From Deltaproteobacteria bacterium (GTDB lineage: Bacteria; UBA10199; JADGCS01): DNA of 48,222 nt. The notes beneath the pieces were generated by a model, which saw only the letters and a program-made list of their open reading frames with translations, searched no databases and was not told where the DNA came from. The translations under genes were made by a program, and so were the position numbers. Below, piece after piece: positions 8,873 through 17,792 of this stretch. The stretch lies in contig JADGCS010000022.1 in the NCBI GenBank assembly GCA_015228875.1, forward strand, positions 1 to 48,222, given 5' to 3'. Positions within the stretch are counted from its first letter, which is position 1, and the number at the start of each line of letters is the position of its first letter.

Positions 8873-9601
8873 ATGGGATTTGGAATTGTAGCAGCACTCT
8901 CAGGGGCAAAGGCAAGGGAACTCGAATTAGAGGTCTTGTCCAACAACATCTCCAATATTCAAACCACAGGATATAAGGAGATGAGTGTCTCTTTTTCGTC
9001 TGAACTTAACAAGCACCAGCCGGAAAACAAGGATCTCGCAACAGCACAGGCGAGCTTAAGAAACGGTGAAACCTACATCGACTTTAGACAGGGGGCCGCC
9101 TTTCAAACCAACAACCCCACGGACGTAGCCCTGCAGGGTGATGGTTTCTTTGCCCTTCAGACACCAGAGGGTATCCGTTATACCCGTGATGGCAATTTCA
9201 GTCTTGATGCCAGCGGAAAATTAATTAACGCCAGAGGGGACACGGTCCTTTCGGACAGCGGCCCCATCACAATCCCTTCTGGCACGATCATCAACATTGG
9301 AACAGATGGCCAGATCACAGCAGATCAGGAAGTGGTCGGCAAATTACAGGTAGTGGACTTTATGGACAGACAGAAGATGAAGCCTTTGGGGAATAATTAT
9401 ATGAGTGCCGATGGGTTGACTGCCACGGAGACGGTCAATATCAAGGTTTTGCAGGGACATCTGGAAAATTCCAATGTCAATCTGGTCGAGAACCTGACAC
9501 GGATCATACAGGTATCCAGGGCGTACGAATCCATTCAGAAGACAATTAAACAGCAAATCAATTCGAGCAAGATGCTCAACAAACTGCCACAGATTGGATA
9601 A
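8873..9601 (+). CDS. flgF: Flagellar basal-body rod protein FlgF
   Basis: A proximal rod component of the FlgF/FlgG family, exported through the flagellar type III apparatus. The N-terminal LELEVLSNNISNIQTTGYKE is the typical rod/hook helix, and the C-terminus (NVNLVENLTRIIQVSRAYES) is the partner helix. Length of about 242 residues is usual. An ATG also occurs at 8867, but AAAGGA ends directly before it, so the ATG at 8873, six bases downstream, is the more likely start. FlgF rather than FlgG is inferred from being first of the two paralogues and from the shorter length. It is the first gene of the sigma-54-driven rod/ring operon. Confidence 0.93.
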   Translation: MGFGIVAALSGAKARELELEVLSNNISNIQTTGYKEMSVSFSSELNKHQPENKDLATAQASLRNGETYIDFRQGAAFQTNNPTDVALQGDGFFALQTPEGIRYTRDGNFSLDASGKLINARGDTVLSDSGPITIPSGTIINIGTDGQITADQEVVGKLQVVDFMDRQKMKPLGNNYMSADGLTATETVNIKVLQGHLENSNVNLVENLTRIIQVSRAYESIQKTIKQQINSSKMLNKLPQIG

Positions 9602-9612
9602 AGGAGAAGACT

Positions 9613-10398
9613 ATGATTAATTCATTAAGAGCAGCCGCAACCGGCATGGAGGCACAGCAACTGAGAATCAACGGGATCGCCAACGACCTCGCCAACGTGA
9701 ACACACCCGCCTATAAAAAGACGCGGGCGACATTTGAAGACTTGTATTACGATCAGATCAAGATCCCCGGCACACTTAATGATCAGGAAACAACGTCCCC
9801 CAGCGGGATACAGATTGGTCACGGGACAAAGCTGACATCGGTTTCAAAGGTCTTTACCGAGGGCACCACCAACCATACCGGCAACACCCTTGATCTTGCC
9901 ATTGAAGGGAACGGTTTTTTTCAGGTGACTGATGCCAACGGGGATACCCTTTACACGCGTAACGGCACGTTTCAAAAAAATCAGGATGGCGAGGTTGTGA
10001 CATTTAACGGTGAAAAACTTGAACCAGCCATCACCATTCCCGAAGATGTCTTGTCGCTGACTGTTGGTAAGGACGGCATTGTGAGTGCCATCACACCCGA
10101 TGCAGAAACCGCGGAAGAACTGGGGCAGATAGAACTCGCCATCTTTCAAAACCCCGCGGCCCTGCAGTACATGGGAAACAATCTTTACAAAGAAACCGAG
10201 GCCAGCGGATCTCCCAGTCTTGTGACTGCGGGCGAAGATGGTTCCGGAAACATTGCGCAGGGATTTTTGGAAAACTCCAACGTCGATATTGGTGAATCGC
10301 TCATCACAATGATTGTGGCACAGAGATCGTATGAGGCCAACGCCAAGATCATTGAAGCGGCGGATCGCATGATGCAGCAGGCGAACAACATGCTCTAA
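9613..10398 (+). CDS. flgG: Flagellar distal rod protein FlgG
   Basis: The 261-residue length is standard for FlgG, the distal rod subunit that links proximal rod to hook. The N-terminal AAATGMEAQQLRINGIANDL and C-terminal SNVDIGESLITMIVAQRSYE are diagnostic, and the central GNGFFQV/TRNGTF segment is typical. AAAGGAGAAG lies ahead of the ATG, and 11 bases separate it from flgF, so the two are cotranscribed. Confidence 0.97.
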   Translation: MINSLRAAATGMEAQQLRINGIANDLANVNTPAYKKTRATFEDLYYDQIKIPGTLNDQETTSPSGIQIGHGTKLTSVSKVFTEGTTNHTGNTLDLAIEGNGFFQVTDANGDTLYTRNGTFQKNQDGEVVTFNGEKLEPAITIPEDVLSLTVGKDGIVSAITPDAETAEELGQIELAIFQNPAALQYMGNNLYKETEASGSPSLVTAGEDGSGNIAQGFLENSNVDIGESLITMIVAQRSYEANAKIIEAADRMMQQANNML

Positions 10399-10485
10399 CG
10401 GTCGGTCATCTTTGAGTCTTCAAATCCATGAAGGATCAGGCGAAAGCCACAGGGGATTTGAGACAAGAGAGGGCGGAAAAAAGAG

Positions 10486-11475
10486 ATGAAAACAACACAC
10501 ACCATACTCCTGTTTCTTTTTGTACTCTTTCTGGTTGTCATCATGACCTTTTCGGTCCCCTTGAGAGCAGAAGAAGTGCTGCATGTGGCTCTCAAGGATC
10601 GTGTTGTGATGAACAAGGACATTTTAAAGATCAGGGACATTGTGGATTCAAACGGAACGGACGTAGATTTTATCCGCCGCTACGGCGATATCAAGGTCAG
10701 CGATGACAAGGACTCCTTTGATGATGTTGACCGTTCCAAACTCTACAGTCTGCTGCATCATTCGGGCGCCGATCTCGATGGGTTGAATGTCCGGATGGCA
10801 AAAGGTGTGCACATAGAAAGAGGGCAGGCCCTTGATCTTTCGCAGGACACACACTCTAAAATCATTCAGGTCATTGCCGCTGCATTTAATATTCCCGCCG
10901 CAGATATCCGCATCACACGGTCAAGAATCCTTCCCAGGGTTGACACAGAGTCCCTGTCGTCACTTTATTTTAAATCGGTCACACCGCAGGATCTCTCATC
11001 AATGGACAATACAAAACTCAAGGTCGTCGTGGAAAACATTGACGGGATTGAGAGCGAGCACACACTCTATCTTAAAATGCAGGTAGAAACAAATGTGCTG
11101 GTGTTAAAAGACGACCTCGAACCCGGGACAACATTGACCGGTGAGCATTTTGTAGAGGGCCGTCAAAAAATTCAAAAGCTGGAAGGAAAAATTGTCCGGG
11201 GTGGCGATCTTAAAAATAAAACTTTTAAACTTGTGCAAAAGGCAGGCAGGGATCAACTGCTCATCGACAGCATGATCAGAAAATCTGTGCTGGTGGGAGA
11301 TGGCGCGCTGGTGACCTTAAGCTACAAGACACCCTATTTAAATATTTCAACGCAGGGAAAGATTCGCGGCACAGCAGAGATAGGACAAGTGGTGCGTGTT
11401 GAAAACATTGATTCGGCCCGGATTGTGAGTGGCAGGCTCATCTCTCCCGATCTTGTGGAGGTGATCAATGATTAA
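10486..11475 (+). CDS. flgA: Flagellar P-ring assembly chaperone FlgA
   Basis: FlgA is a periplasmic chaperone for polymerisation of FlgI into the P-ring. The 329-residue protein has a signal peptide (LLFLFVLFLVVIMTFSVPLRA) and the SAF-type C-terminal region (VLVLKDDLEPGTTLTGEHF, VRGGDL, then VLVGDGALVTL). It is longer than the E. coli protein (about 220 residues) because of an N-terminal extension, which is common outside the Enterobacteria. It overlaps flgH by 8 bases. An 87-base spacer precedes it, without an obvious promoter. Confidence 0.93.
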   Translation: MKTTHTILLFLFVLFLVVIMTFSVPLRAEEVLHVALKDRVVMNKDILKIRDIVDSNGTDVDFIRRYGDIKVSDDKDSFDDVDRSKLYSLLHHSGADLDGLNVRMAKGVHIERGQALDLSQDTHSKIIQVIAAAFNIPAADIRITRSRILPRVDTESLSSLYFKSVTPQDLSSMDNTKLKVVVENIDGIESEHTLYLKMQVETNVLVLKDDLEPGTTLTGEHFVEGRQKIQKLEGKIVRGGDLKNKTFKLVQKAGRDQLLIDSMIRKSVLVGDGALVTLSYKTPYLNISTQGKIRGTAEIGQVVRVENIDSARIVSGRLISPDLVEVIND

Positions 11476-12223
11476 AGTTTTTATACTCTCCGTTCTTTTA
11501 TCCTGCCTTCTCATTCCAGACACAACGGCTGCCGGCTGGCGGACAAGGTACAAAGCACCCAACCAGACGGTCAAAGAGATCAGAAAAAACGCACCCGACG
11601 ACACCCTGTTTTTTGAAGAGGCCTTTCCGCGCCCCGAAGAGATCAAAGAAACAGAAAAACAGACAGGCTCGTTGTGGGTGGATTCTTATTCGTCCAACAT
11701 GTACACAAATCTCCACCGAGCCTCGCGTGTGGGCGATATGGTGACTATTCTTATCGAGGAAATTGCGCCGGGGTCAAAGACGGCAGAGACAAAGACAGAG
11801 CGAAAATCCAAACACCTCTTGAGTATTGGCGGTTTGTTTGGACTCGTCAAGCAACTCACAACGGCCATCAATGGATTTGATCCCGACAAGACCATTGATG
11901 TGAAACACGACAACAAACACGAGGGGAAGGGCGAAACCAAACGCAAGGGGGAATTGCAGGCAAAACTCACGGCGCGAGTCATGAAGGTTCTGCAGAACGG
12001 GGACATGATGATCCGTGGACAAAAAAACATCAAGGTCAATAACGAAGAGCAGACGCTGGTTGTTGAAGGCTTTATAAGGCCGTATGACATTAATTCGGAC
12101 AACACTATTTTTTCAACATTCATATCGGACGCACGCATCACGTTCAGCGGCTTTGGAACAGTGTCTGATAAACAGAAGCCCGGATGGCTGACAAGGATAT
12201 TGGACCACATCCTGCCATTTTGA
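11468..12223 (+). CDS. flgH: Flagellar L-ring protein FlgH
   Basis: The outer-membrane bushing around the rod. Diagnostic segments are SLWVDSYSSNMYTNLHRASRVGD near residue 70, VGDMVTILIEE and the C-terminal VEGFIRPYDI with STFISDARITFSG. FlgH is normally a lipoprotein. Here the only candidate lipobox is LLSC with Cys13, giving an unusually short signal. Alternatively signal peptidase I may cut after TTAA. The 251-residue length is normal. It is translationally coupled to flgA by the 8-base overlap. Confidence 0.95.
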   Translation: MIKVFILSVLLSCLLIPDTTAAGWRTRYKAPNQTVKEIRKNAPDDTLFFEEAFPRPEEIKETEKQTGSLWVDSYSSNMYTNLHRASRVGDMVTILIEEIAPGSKTAETKTERKSKHLLSIGGLFGLVKQLTTAINGFDPDKTIDVKHDNKHEGKGETKRKGELQAKLTARVMKVLQNGDMMIRGQKNIKVNNEEQTLVVEGFIRPYDINSDNTIFSTFISDARITFSGFGTVSDKQKPGWLTRILDHILPF

Positions 12224-12249
12224 CGGTTGGTAACTGGCAGGGAATGTGA

Positions 12250-13377
12250 ATGAAGATTATTATTATGAATATAAAAAAATTTACAATCTATCTTGTGATC
12301 GTTTCGCTGATACTTACAGCAGCACTGGTGCGCGACTCAAGGGCCGCAAGGATCAAGGACCTTGTTGGCTTTGAAGGGGTGAGATCCAATCACCTGATCG
12401 GCTACGGTCTGATAGTGGGTCTTAAAGGTACCGGGGACACAACAAGCACGCAGTTCATGATGAAATCTCTTGGCGAAGCGCTGGCGCGGCTTGGCATCTC
12501 CGGTGATTCGCAGAGTTTCAAGGTCAAAAACGTGGCCGCGGTGATGGTGACTGCCGAGCTGCCGGCGTTTGCAAGACAGGGATCGCATCTTGATGTGGTG
12601 ATCTCTTCTATCGGCGACGCCAAAAGCCTTCAGGGCGGGACTTTGCTGATGACCCCCTTAAAAGCAGCCAATCAGGAGGTCTACGCTGTTGCACAGGGAC
12701 CGATTTCTATCGGCGGGTTTTCGGTTGAGAGCAACGAGACGGCCATCCAGCAAAATCATCCGACGGTCGGCAGAATCAGTTCTGGCGCGCTTGTGGAGAA
12801 AGAAGTGGATCTGCAGCTTGCCGATATGAAGGAACTTAATATTTCATTGAACGAACCTGATTTTACGACAGCCTTAAGGATCACAAACAAGATCAATGAT
12901 GTGCTTAATGGTAATTACGCCGATGCCATTGATTCCGGCTCGGTGAATGTCAAGATTCCCAATCAGTTTACAAGCAGGATTGTGCAGTTGATATCACGGA
13001 TCGAAACACTGGAAGTTAAACCGGATGCGATGGCCAAGGTCATCCTTAACGAAAGGACCGGCACCATTGTCATGGGGAGCGAGGTCAAGATTGCACCGGT
13101 TGCCGTGGCCCACGGCAACCTGACCATTCAGGTGACAACGGAGTATGAGGTCAGCCAACCCAATCCTTTCGCAACGGGTGACACGCGCGTTGTCCCCAAA
13201 ACGTCTATCCTCGCAGACACAGGCGAAGAGGGTTCTCTGGCCCTGGTTGAGGGTGTGAGCATTGGTGAACTGGTAAGGGCGCTCAATGAACTGGGCGTGA
13301 CCCCGCGGGATTTGATTGCCATCATTCAGGCCATTAAATCCGCAGGGGCTCTGCAGGCTGTCATTGAGATCACGTAA
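12250..13377 (+). CDS. flgI: Flagellar P-ring protein FlgI
   Basis: FlgI polymerises into the peptidoglycan-embedded P-ring. It has a signal peptide ending at SRAA, the hallmark RIKDLVGFEGVRSNHLIGYGL with LIVGLKGTGD, and the C-terminal GVTPRDLIAIIQAIKSAGAL. The 375-residue length fits the family. AGGGA lies about 7 bases before the chosen ATG at 12250; a second ATG six codons later is possible. It is followed by an 82-base spacer with an inverted repeat. Confidence 0.97.
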   Translation: MKIIIMNIKKFTIYLVIVSLILTAALVRDSRAARIKDLVGFEGVRSNHLIGYGLIVGLKGTGDTTSTQFMMKSLGEALARLGISGDSQSFKVKNVAAVMVTAELPAFARQGSHLDVVISSIGDAKSLQGGTLLMTPLKAANQEVYAVAQGPISIGGFSVESNETAIQQNHPTVGRISSGALVEKEVDLQLADMKELNISLNEPDFTTALRITNKINDVLNGNYADAIDSGSVNVKIPNQFTSRIVQLISRIETLEVKPDAMAKVILNERTGTIVMGSEVKIAPVAVAHGNLTIQVTTEYEVSQPNPFATGDTRVVPKTSILADTGEEGSLALVEGVSIGELVRALNELGVTPRDLIAIIQAIKSAGALQAVIEIT

Positions 13378-13378
13378 T

Positions 13379-13433
13379 CGCGTGACAAGACAGGGGCCTG
13401 AACAAGTAGCGATGGTCCTTAAGGAGTCACGCG
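13379..13433 (+). other. Long-range inverted repeat between flgI and the small gene
   Basis: CGCGTGAC (13379-13386) and GTCACGCG (13426-13433) are perfectly complementary 8-base arms around a 39-base loop. It lies within the flagellar operon just after the flgI stop and could stabilise the upstream mRNA segment or modulate read-through. There is no T-tract, so it is not a standard terminator. Confidence 0.35.
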
Positions 13434-13459
13434 AAGAAGACAAAAGAAAAGGATGATGT

Positions 13460-13669
13460 ATGAATAAAAAATATCATCGGGGATTTTTTGCCGAGAGGTA
13501 CTTGGATGATCTGGAAGATTCTCAACAAAACAACACAAATGCCCGCAGTTGTTTTATCGAGGATCTGGATTTTTTTGAAAGAGAAAGACTCAACATCATC
13601 AGGGAATTTGGCACGGAAAATCTTGGGGCGGACGCAGATCTTCCGGGTCAGCGAAATGAGATGTGTTGA
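13460..13669 (+). CDS. Small hypothetical protein between flgI and flgJ
   Basis: A 69-residue acidic protein without signal peptide or transmembrane helix. AAAGGATG stands about 6 bases before the ATG, a strong ribosome site. I do not recognise the family. Its location inside the rod/ring operon, directly before the flgJ-like gene, suggests a flagellar assembly or chaperone role (guilt by association only). An overlapping frame at 13488-13688 lacks an equally good start site. Confidence 0.6.
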   Translation: MNKKYHRGFFAERYLDDLEDSQQNNTNARSCFIEDLDFFERERLNIIREFGTENLGADADLPGQRNEMC

Positions 13670-13691
13670 TCTTAATCACACGGGATAAAAT

Positions 13692-14534
13692 ATGCTGCCG
13701 TTAGGACTTAAAGCGGAATCGCATTTGCTCGATGGACAGATCAAGAATCTCGAAGATCAGTCGGACAGATTCAAGGGGCTTGCCTTGTCTGGCAGAGACA
13801 AACTTGAACGGGCCGCAAAAAATTTTGAGAGCTTCATGTATGGCTACATGTTTAAAGAGATGTACAAGTCGATTGAAAAATCGGACGTCTTTGGAGAGTC
13901 AAAACATCAAGATGTTTTTATGGGCCTCTACATGGACGAGGTGACAAAAAAAGCGGGGATCACAAAAAACGGGATCGCGGGTCAACTCATTAAACAGTAC
14001 GAGAAAATGCTGCCCGAGACAAACGCAGATCTCGAAAACATAAACGCCACGACCGGTGATATTACTCAGGGTGTTACGGGGGCAATCAACAGGCTTGCCA
14101 GTGGGGCCGGATCGGAAAAGGCGATTTACAGGATTATGAAGGACTTTGATCACATGCTTGGCAAGATGGAAGACAAGTTTACATCGGGCTACGGGATGCG
14201 CATGCACCCGATAAGCGGTCGCGAGGCCTTTCATCACGGCGCAGATTATGGCCTTGATATGGGTACAGATGTGCGTCTGCCTTCAGACGGCAAGGTTGTT
14301 TTTGCGGGAGAGAATGGCGGGTACGGGAATACCGTAATTGTGGATCACGGGTACGGCATCAACAGCATGTATGCCCATCTCTCCGAAATAAAGGTTAAAG
14401 AAGGGGATGAAATTCATAAAAAGGCCCTTGTAGGAACTGTGGGTTCCACGGGGGTTTCAACAGGACCTCACTTGCATTTTGAGGTCAGAAAGGACGGAAA
14501 GACATTGGATCCCAAGCACTTAGTTTCCAAATAA
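13692..14534 (+). CDS. flgJ: FlgJ rod-binding domain fused to an M23 (LytM-type) peptidoglycan peptidase
   Basis: The N-terminal part (about 30-115) is the rod-cap/rod-binding domain of FlgJ (KNFESFMYGYMFKEMY, then FMGLYMDEVTKKAG). The C-terminal part (about 165-280) is an M23 metalloendopeptidase with the zinc ligands H181 and D185 in HHGAD, and H260 and H262 in GPHLHFEV, all present, so it should be active. Classical FlgJ carries a glucosaminidase domain instead. This enzyme would cut the peptide cross-links rather than the glycan chain to let the rod through the wall. It begins 22 bases after the small gene, with a weak ribosome site. Confidence 0.92.
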   Translation: MLPLGLKAESHLLDGQIKNLEDQSDRFKGLALSGRDKLERAAKNFESFMYGYMFKEMYKSIEKSDVFGESKHQDVFMGLYMDEVTKKAGITKNGIAGQLIKQYEKMLPETNADLENINATTGDITQGVTGAINRLASGAGSEKAIYRIMKDFDHMLGKMEDKFTSGYGMRMHPISGREAFHHGADYGLDMGTDVRLPSDGKVVFAGENGGYGNTVIVDHGYGINSMYAHLSEIKVKEGDEIHKKALVGTVGSTGVSTGPHLHFEVRKDGKTLDPKHLVSK

Positions 14535-14539
14535 AAAAC

Positions 14540-14566
14540 TAAAGATTGCGTCCGGGCAGCCGATAA
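14540..14566 (+). promoter_or_regulatory. Sigma-28 (FliA) promoter of flgM-flgN-flgK-flgL
   Basis: TAAAGATT, an 11-base spacer, then GCCGATAA. The -10 element matches the FliA consensus GCCGATAA exactly and the -35 element matches TAAAGTTT at 7 of 8 positions with correct spacing. It ends 31 bases before the flgM start. It puts the hook-filament junction genes and the anti-sigma factor under sigma-28. Confidence 0.92.
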
Positions 14567-14597
14567 GTTACAATGAGGCAAATTACAGGGTTGATTT

Positions 14598-14906
14598 ATG
14601 AGCATGAAAATCAAAGGGAGCGTAAATAAACCCACCTCGGCTATAAAGAGCAGCGGACGCAAAGGAAACGTAAGTGCTGGAAGCAAAGCAGGTTCTGCGA
14701 GAGGCACAGGTCAAAGCGGATCGGCTAAGGCTGTCAGCGTTTCCTCGACGGATCAAATTGCTGCCCAGATGTCAAGCGGTGCGACGCACCGGGCTGATAA
14801 GGTGGCTCAAATAAAACTGAACGTCGAATCCGGGGAATATGAACTGGATTCACAAAAAACGGCTGATAAACTTATCGATAGTTTGACTGAGTACTCTCTC
14901 GCGTAA
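14598..14906 (+). CDS. flgM: Anti-sigma-28 factor FlgM
   Basis: A 102-residue protein with a Ser/Gly/Lys-rich flexible N-terminus and the conserved sigma-binding C-terminus (RADKVAQIKLNVESGEYELD, then TADKLIDSL). FlgM holds sigma-28 inactive until the hook is finished and is then secreted. AGGG precedes the ATG at 14598 by 7 bases; the ATG two codons later is an alternative. It is the first gene after a sigma-28 promoter, giving the usual feedback loop. Confidence 0.93.
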   Translation: MSMKIKGSVNKPTSAIKSSGRKGNVSAGSKAGSARGTGQSGSAKAVSVSSTDQIAAQMSSGATHRADKVAQIKLNVESGEYELDSQKTADKLIDSLTEYSLA

Positions 14907-14918
14907 AGCGGAGATGTC

Positions 14919-15419
14919 ATGCAGAAATTTCACGAGGCCTGGCACATGTTGCTGGACCGGCACAGTCACATACTATCGGAACTTGAAAAGGGACTCCATC
15001 AAGAGAGAAAGGCCCTCCTCGCAAGTGATATTCACCTGCTGAGGGAGGCGTCCCTTTTCAAGGATCAGGCCGTTTGTCGGGTCTTAAAAATCCAGGAAGA
15101 AATCAATCAATTCAAACAAACAACAGCCCAGGGCCTTGGTGTAGGTCCTGCCGCCTCGCTTTGCGATTTATTTGAAGCATTCTCTCTCGAACACAAAAAC
15201 TCTCTTTTAGAAAAACGGCGCGGTCTTTTGCGTCAATCCAGAACAATAGACAAGATCAACAGGTTTAATCACAAGTGTTTGAATACATACATGGGGTATG
15301 TGGATGGCATCAGGGCCATTTACTCCCTGTGTAAGGTCGGGACGTGCCGTACATACACCCCCCATGGGCAGGCTTATGACAATGACAACATGGGGCGCCT
15401 GATAGACAGGAGTTTATAA
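14919..15419 (+). CDS. flgN: FlgN-type export chaperone for FlgK/FlgL
   Basis: A 166-residue, mostly helical cytoplasmic protein with long amphipathic helices (ILSELEKGLHQERKALLAS, then KRRGLLRQSRTIDKINRF), matching the FlgN family in length and pattern. It lies between flgM and flgK, the standard place. FlgN escorts the hook-associated proteins to the export gate. Its stop codon directly abuts the flgK start, so translation is coupled. Sequence conservation in this family is low, so position carries much of the call. Confidence 0.8.
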   Translation: MQKFHEAWHMLLDRHSHILSELEKGLHQERKALLASDIHLLREASLFKDQAVCRVLKIQEEINQFKQTTAQGLGVGPAASLCDLFEAFSLEHKNSLLEKRRGLLRQSRTIDKINRFNHKCLNTYMGYVDGIRAIYSLCKVGTCRTYTPHGQAYDNDNMGRLIDRSL

Positions 15420-16844
15420 ATGGGACTGACCTCTATTCTTGGAACCAGCGCCCGGGCCCTCAACGCCTATTCGGGTGCCTTGAGTGTGATCGGCAACAAC
15501 GTGGCCAATGCGGCCAACGAGAATTATTCAAGACAACGGGTTGAGTTTTCAACCTTAAGCCCCGACAATCTTGGCGGCATAGAGATTGGGCGCGGGCTTT
15601 ATTTGAGCAATGTCAGTCAGGTCATTGACACATTTGTCGAAAACAGGCTGACCGAAAGTTATCAGGATGAGAGCAAGTCCGCCGCCCTCTTTGAATTTCT
15701 ACGCAGTGTGGACTCTATATTCAGCGAGTTCTCGGGGTCAGGGCTTAACGCCGCGATGGCCGATTTTTTTGATTCGTGGACAGGGCTCGCGGCGGAACCC
15801 GCAAATATCACGGTCCGCAACGAGGTGATTGCCTCTGCTCAGAGCATGATTAATGTTTTTAACCAGTACGCCGAGGCTGTCAACACCATGGTCAGCACTA
15901 TTGATGACGAGATCGAGAGCACAGTCCCTCTTGTCAACAACGCACTCGCTCAAATAAGAGATCTTAACGAGACGATACAACTCTCCACCACATCGTCCCT
16001 AAATTATCTGGATGAGAGAAGGGCCGCGGTCAACGAGCTTGCCCAATACATTGACATCACTGTTGTTGAGGTGGATGATGCCCTGCAGATTTACACCAAG
16101 GCGGGGCAGCCGCTTCTTAACGGCGAAAATGTGGCGACAATAGGGGCCCAGCCAAACAACACCACAGGCTACATGGATATCACGTACACCATGGGGAGCA
16201 CGACCGCGACGATTACGGACTCGATTATGGGCGGGCGACTTGCGGGTCTTGTGGATGCCCGTGATAATTATGTGGCCTCTTATCTCACAGAACTCAACCG
16301 TGCCGCTTATGCCATGGTCAAACAGATCAACACCCTGCACTCAGGCGCGGGAACGGCCTTTGATCTCGATGGCAATGCCGGCGGGGCTTTTTTTGAGGAC
16401 ATTCTTCTTGCTGATATTGGTTCTGCTGCGGAAAATATCTCCTTGTCCGCCAATGTGAACGGTGATCCGAGAAACATTGTGGCGTCAAGCACAGCGGCGG
16501 GTGTGCCCGGCAACAATGTCACAGCCCTTGCCATCGCGGCGCTCTCGTCATCCACCTCGATAGATTTTGATCCGGGTGCCGGGACAGACACAAATTCATT
16601 CACGGGTCATTTTGGAGACCTTCTTGCGGATATTGGTTCGGATACCCTGATCGCGGAGAGCACACAAGAGTTCCACGAAAATATTTTAAACCAGGTCCTT
16701 CTGGAGCGTTCCGAGACATCCGGTGTCAATATGGACGAAGAAGAAATCAACCTGATTAAATTTCAATCGGCCTATCAGGCAGCTGCGCGGCTTGTTCAGG
16801 TAGCCGATACATTGCTTGCGTCGCTGATGGAGATATTGGGGTAG
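15420..16844 (+). CDS. flgK: Hook-associated protein 1, FlgK
   Basis: FlgK forms the first hook-filament junction ring. The N-terminal LNAYSGALSVIGNNVANAAN followed by NYSRQRVEF, and the C-terminal LIKFQSAYQAAARLVQVADT, are the paired coiled-coil ends of this family. At 474 residues it is on the shorter side, so the surface domain is compact. AGGAG lies 9 bases before the ATG. It is cotranscribed with flgN and flgL. Confidence 0.96.
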   Translation: MGLTSILGTSARALNAYSGALSVIGNNVANAANENYSRQRVEFSTLSPDNLGGIEIGRGLYLSNVSQVIDTFVENRLTESYQDESKSAALFEFLRSVDSIFSEFSGSGLNAAMADFFDSWTGLAAEPANITVRNEVIASAQSMINVFNQYAEAVNTMVSTIDDEIESTVPLVNNALAQIRDLNETIQLSTTSSLNYLDERRAAVNELAQYIDITVVEVDDALQIYTKAGQPLLNGENVATIGAQPNNTTGYMDITYTMGSTTATITDSIMGGRLAGLVDARDNYVASYLTELNRAAYAMVKQINTLHSGAGTAFDLDGNAGGAFFEDILLADIGSAAENISLSANVNGDPRNIVASSTAAGVPGNNVTALAIAALSSSTSIDFDPGAGTDTNSFTGHFGDLLADIGSDTLIAESTQEFHENILNQVLLERSETSGVNMDEEEINLIKFQSAYQAAARLVQVADTLLASLMEILG

Positions 16845-16874
16845 TAACTTGTCACAACAACAAGAGAGGTTATT

Positions 16875-17792
16875 ATGGTTACCCGCATAGGATCAAATTA
16901 TAATCTTGTTTTGATGGACATGAACATCAGGAGGGCGCGCGAGGAGCACAGCAGGGCCGCAGAGCCGCTGGCCTCGAACCAGAAGATCAATCATTTAAGG
17001 GATGCCCCCAGCAGGATCTCCGAATTTTTTCGTCTGCAGAATTCTCTCAAACGCAATGAACAATACTATCTTAATATCAACACGGCAAGAACCAGGGTTA
17101 ATCTGACTGATGCCGTTTTAATTCAGGCCACAGATGTCGCCAATCAGGTTTACGAACTTGCCCTGCAGGGAAACGACCAGTCACTCAATACCACGCAGGT
17201 AACAGCCATCACCGATCGGCTTTCCAATCTTTACGACGAGATGAAGGATCTCGCCAATTCCAAATTTGGTGATACATATTTATTCTCCGGGTTTGAGGCC
17301 TCGACCATCCCCTTTGTAAATTCGGGCGGCAACCCGCCCATGAATTTTCAGGGGGACACCAACAACGTCAGTATTCAGGTGAGCGCGACACGTTCGGTGC
17401 AGGTTTCTTTAAACGGTGATTATTACTTTACGGGGGATGCAGCAGGTGCCGCGACCACAGTTGATGTTTTTAACACCATTGATGACCTGATCACGGACAT
17501 CACAAACAGGGACGAGACCAACATCGCCACAAGAATCACCGCGGTTCAGGACATCCTTGATCAATTTTCGGGCGCGCGTTCAAAGCTTGGTAATGCAATG
17601 CAGCAGCTTGACTCGACCGAGAGCATGCTTGAAACCATGGAACTTGCCGACACGGAACGCCTGTCGGTGCTTTCCGAGACAGACCTTGCCGAGGCAACGA
17701 CAAATTTAAGTTTTAAAGAATATGTTTTGGAGACCGCCTTTGCGGTATCAAGGCGGATCATGGATGTTTCGCTGAAAAGTTTTTTTAATTAA
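16875..17792 (+). CDS. flgL: Hook-associated protein 3, FlgL
   Basis: The second junction protein, related to flagellin. It has an N-terminal helix RIGSNYNLVLMDMNIRRARE and the segment LRDAPSRISEFFRLQNSL. The C-terminus ETDLAEATTNLSFKEYVLET with FAVSRRIMDVSLKSFF closes the coiled-coil pair. The 305-residue length is normal. AGAGG lies 6 bases before the ATG. The stop is followed by AAGGAGGA, which faces no good start codon and instead opens the GGA-rich csrA leader. Confidence 0.95.
   Translation: MVTRIGSNYNLVLMDMNIRRAREEHSRAAEPLASNQKINHLRDAPSRISEFFRLQNSLKRNEQYYLNINTARTRVNLTDAVLIQATDVANQVYELALQGNDQSLNTTQVTAITDRLSNLYDEMKDLANSKFGDTYLFSGFEASTIPFVNSGGNPPMNFQGDTNNVSIQVSATRSVQVSLNGDYYFTGDAAGAATTVDVFNTIDDLITDITNRDETNIATRITAVQDILDQFSGARSKLGNAMQQLDSTESMLETMELADTERLSVLSETDLAEATTNLSFKEYVLETAFAVSRRIMDVSLKSFFN

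Noticed and set aside
11686-12210. Minus-strand 174-codon frame opposite flgH
   Set aside because: Lies entirely across the conserved flgH gene, no ribosome site, no recognisable protein.
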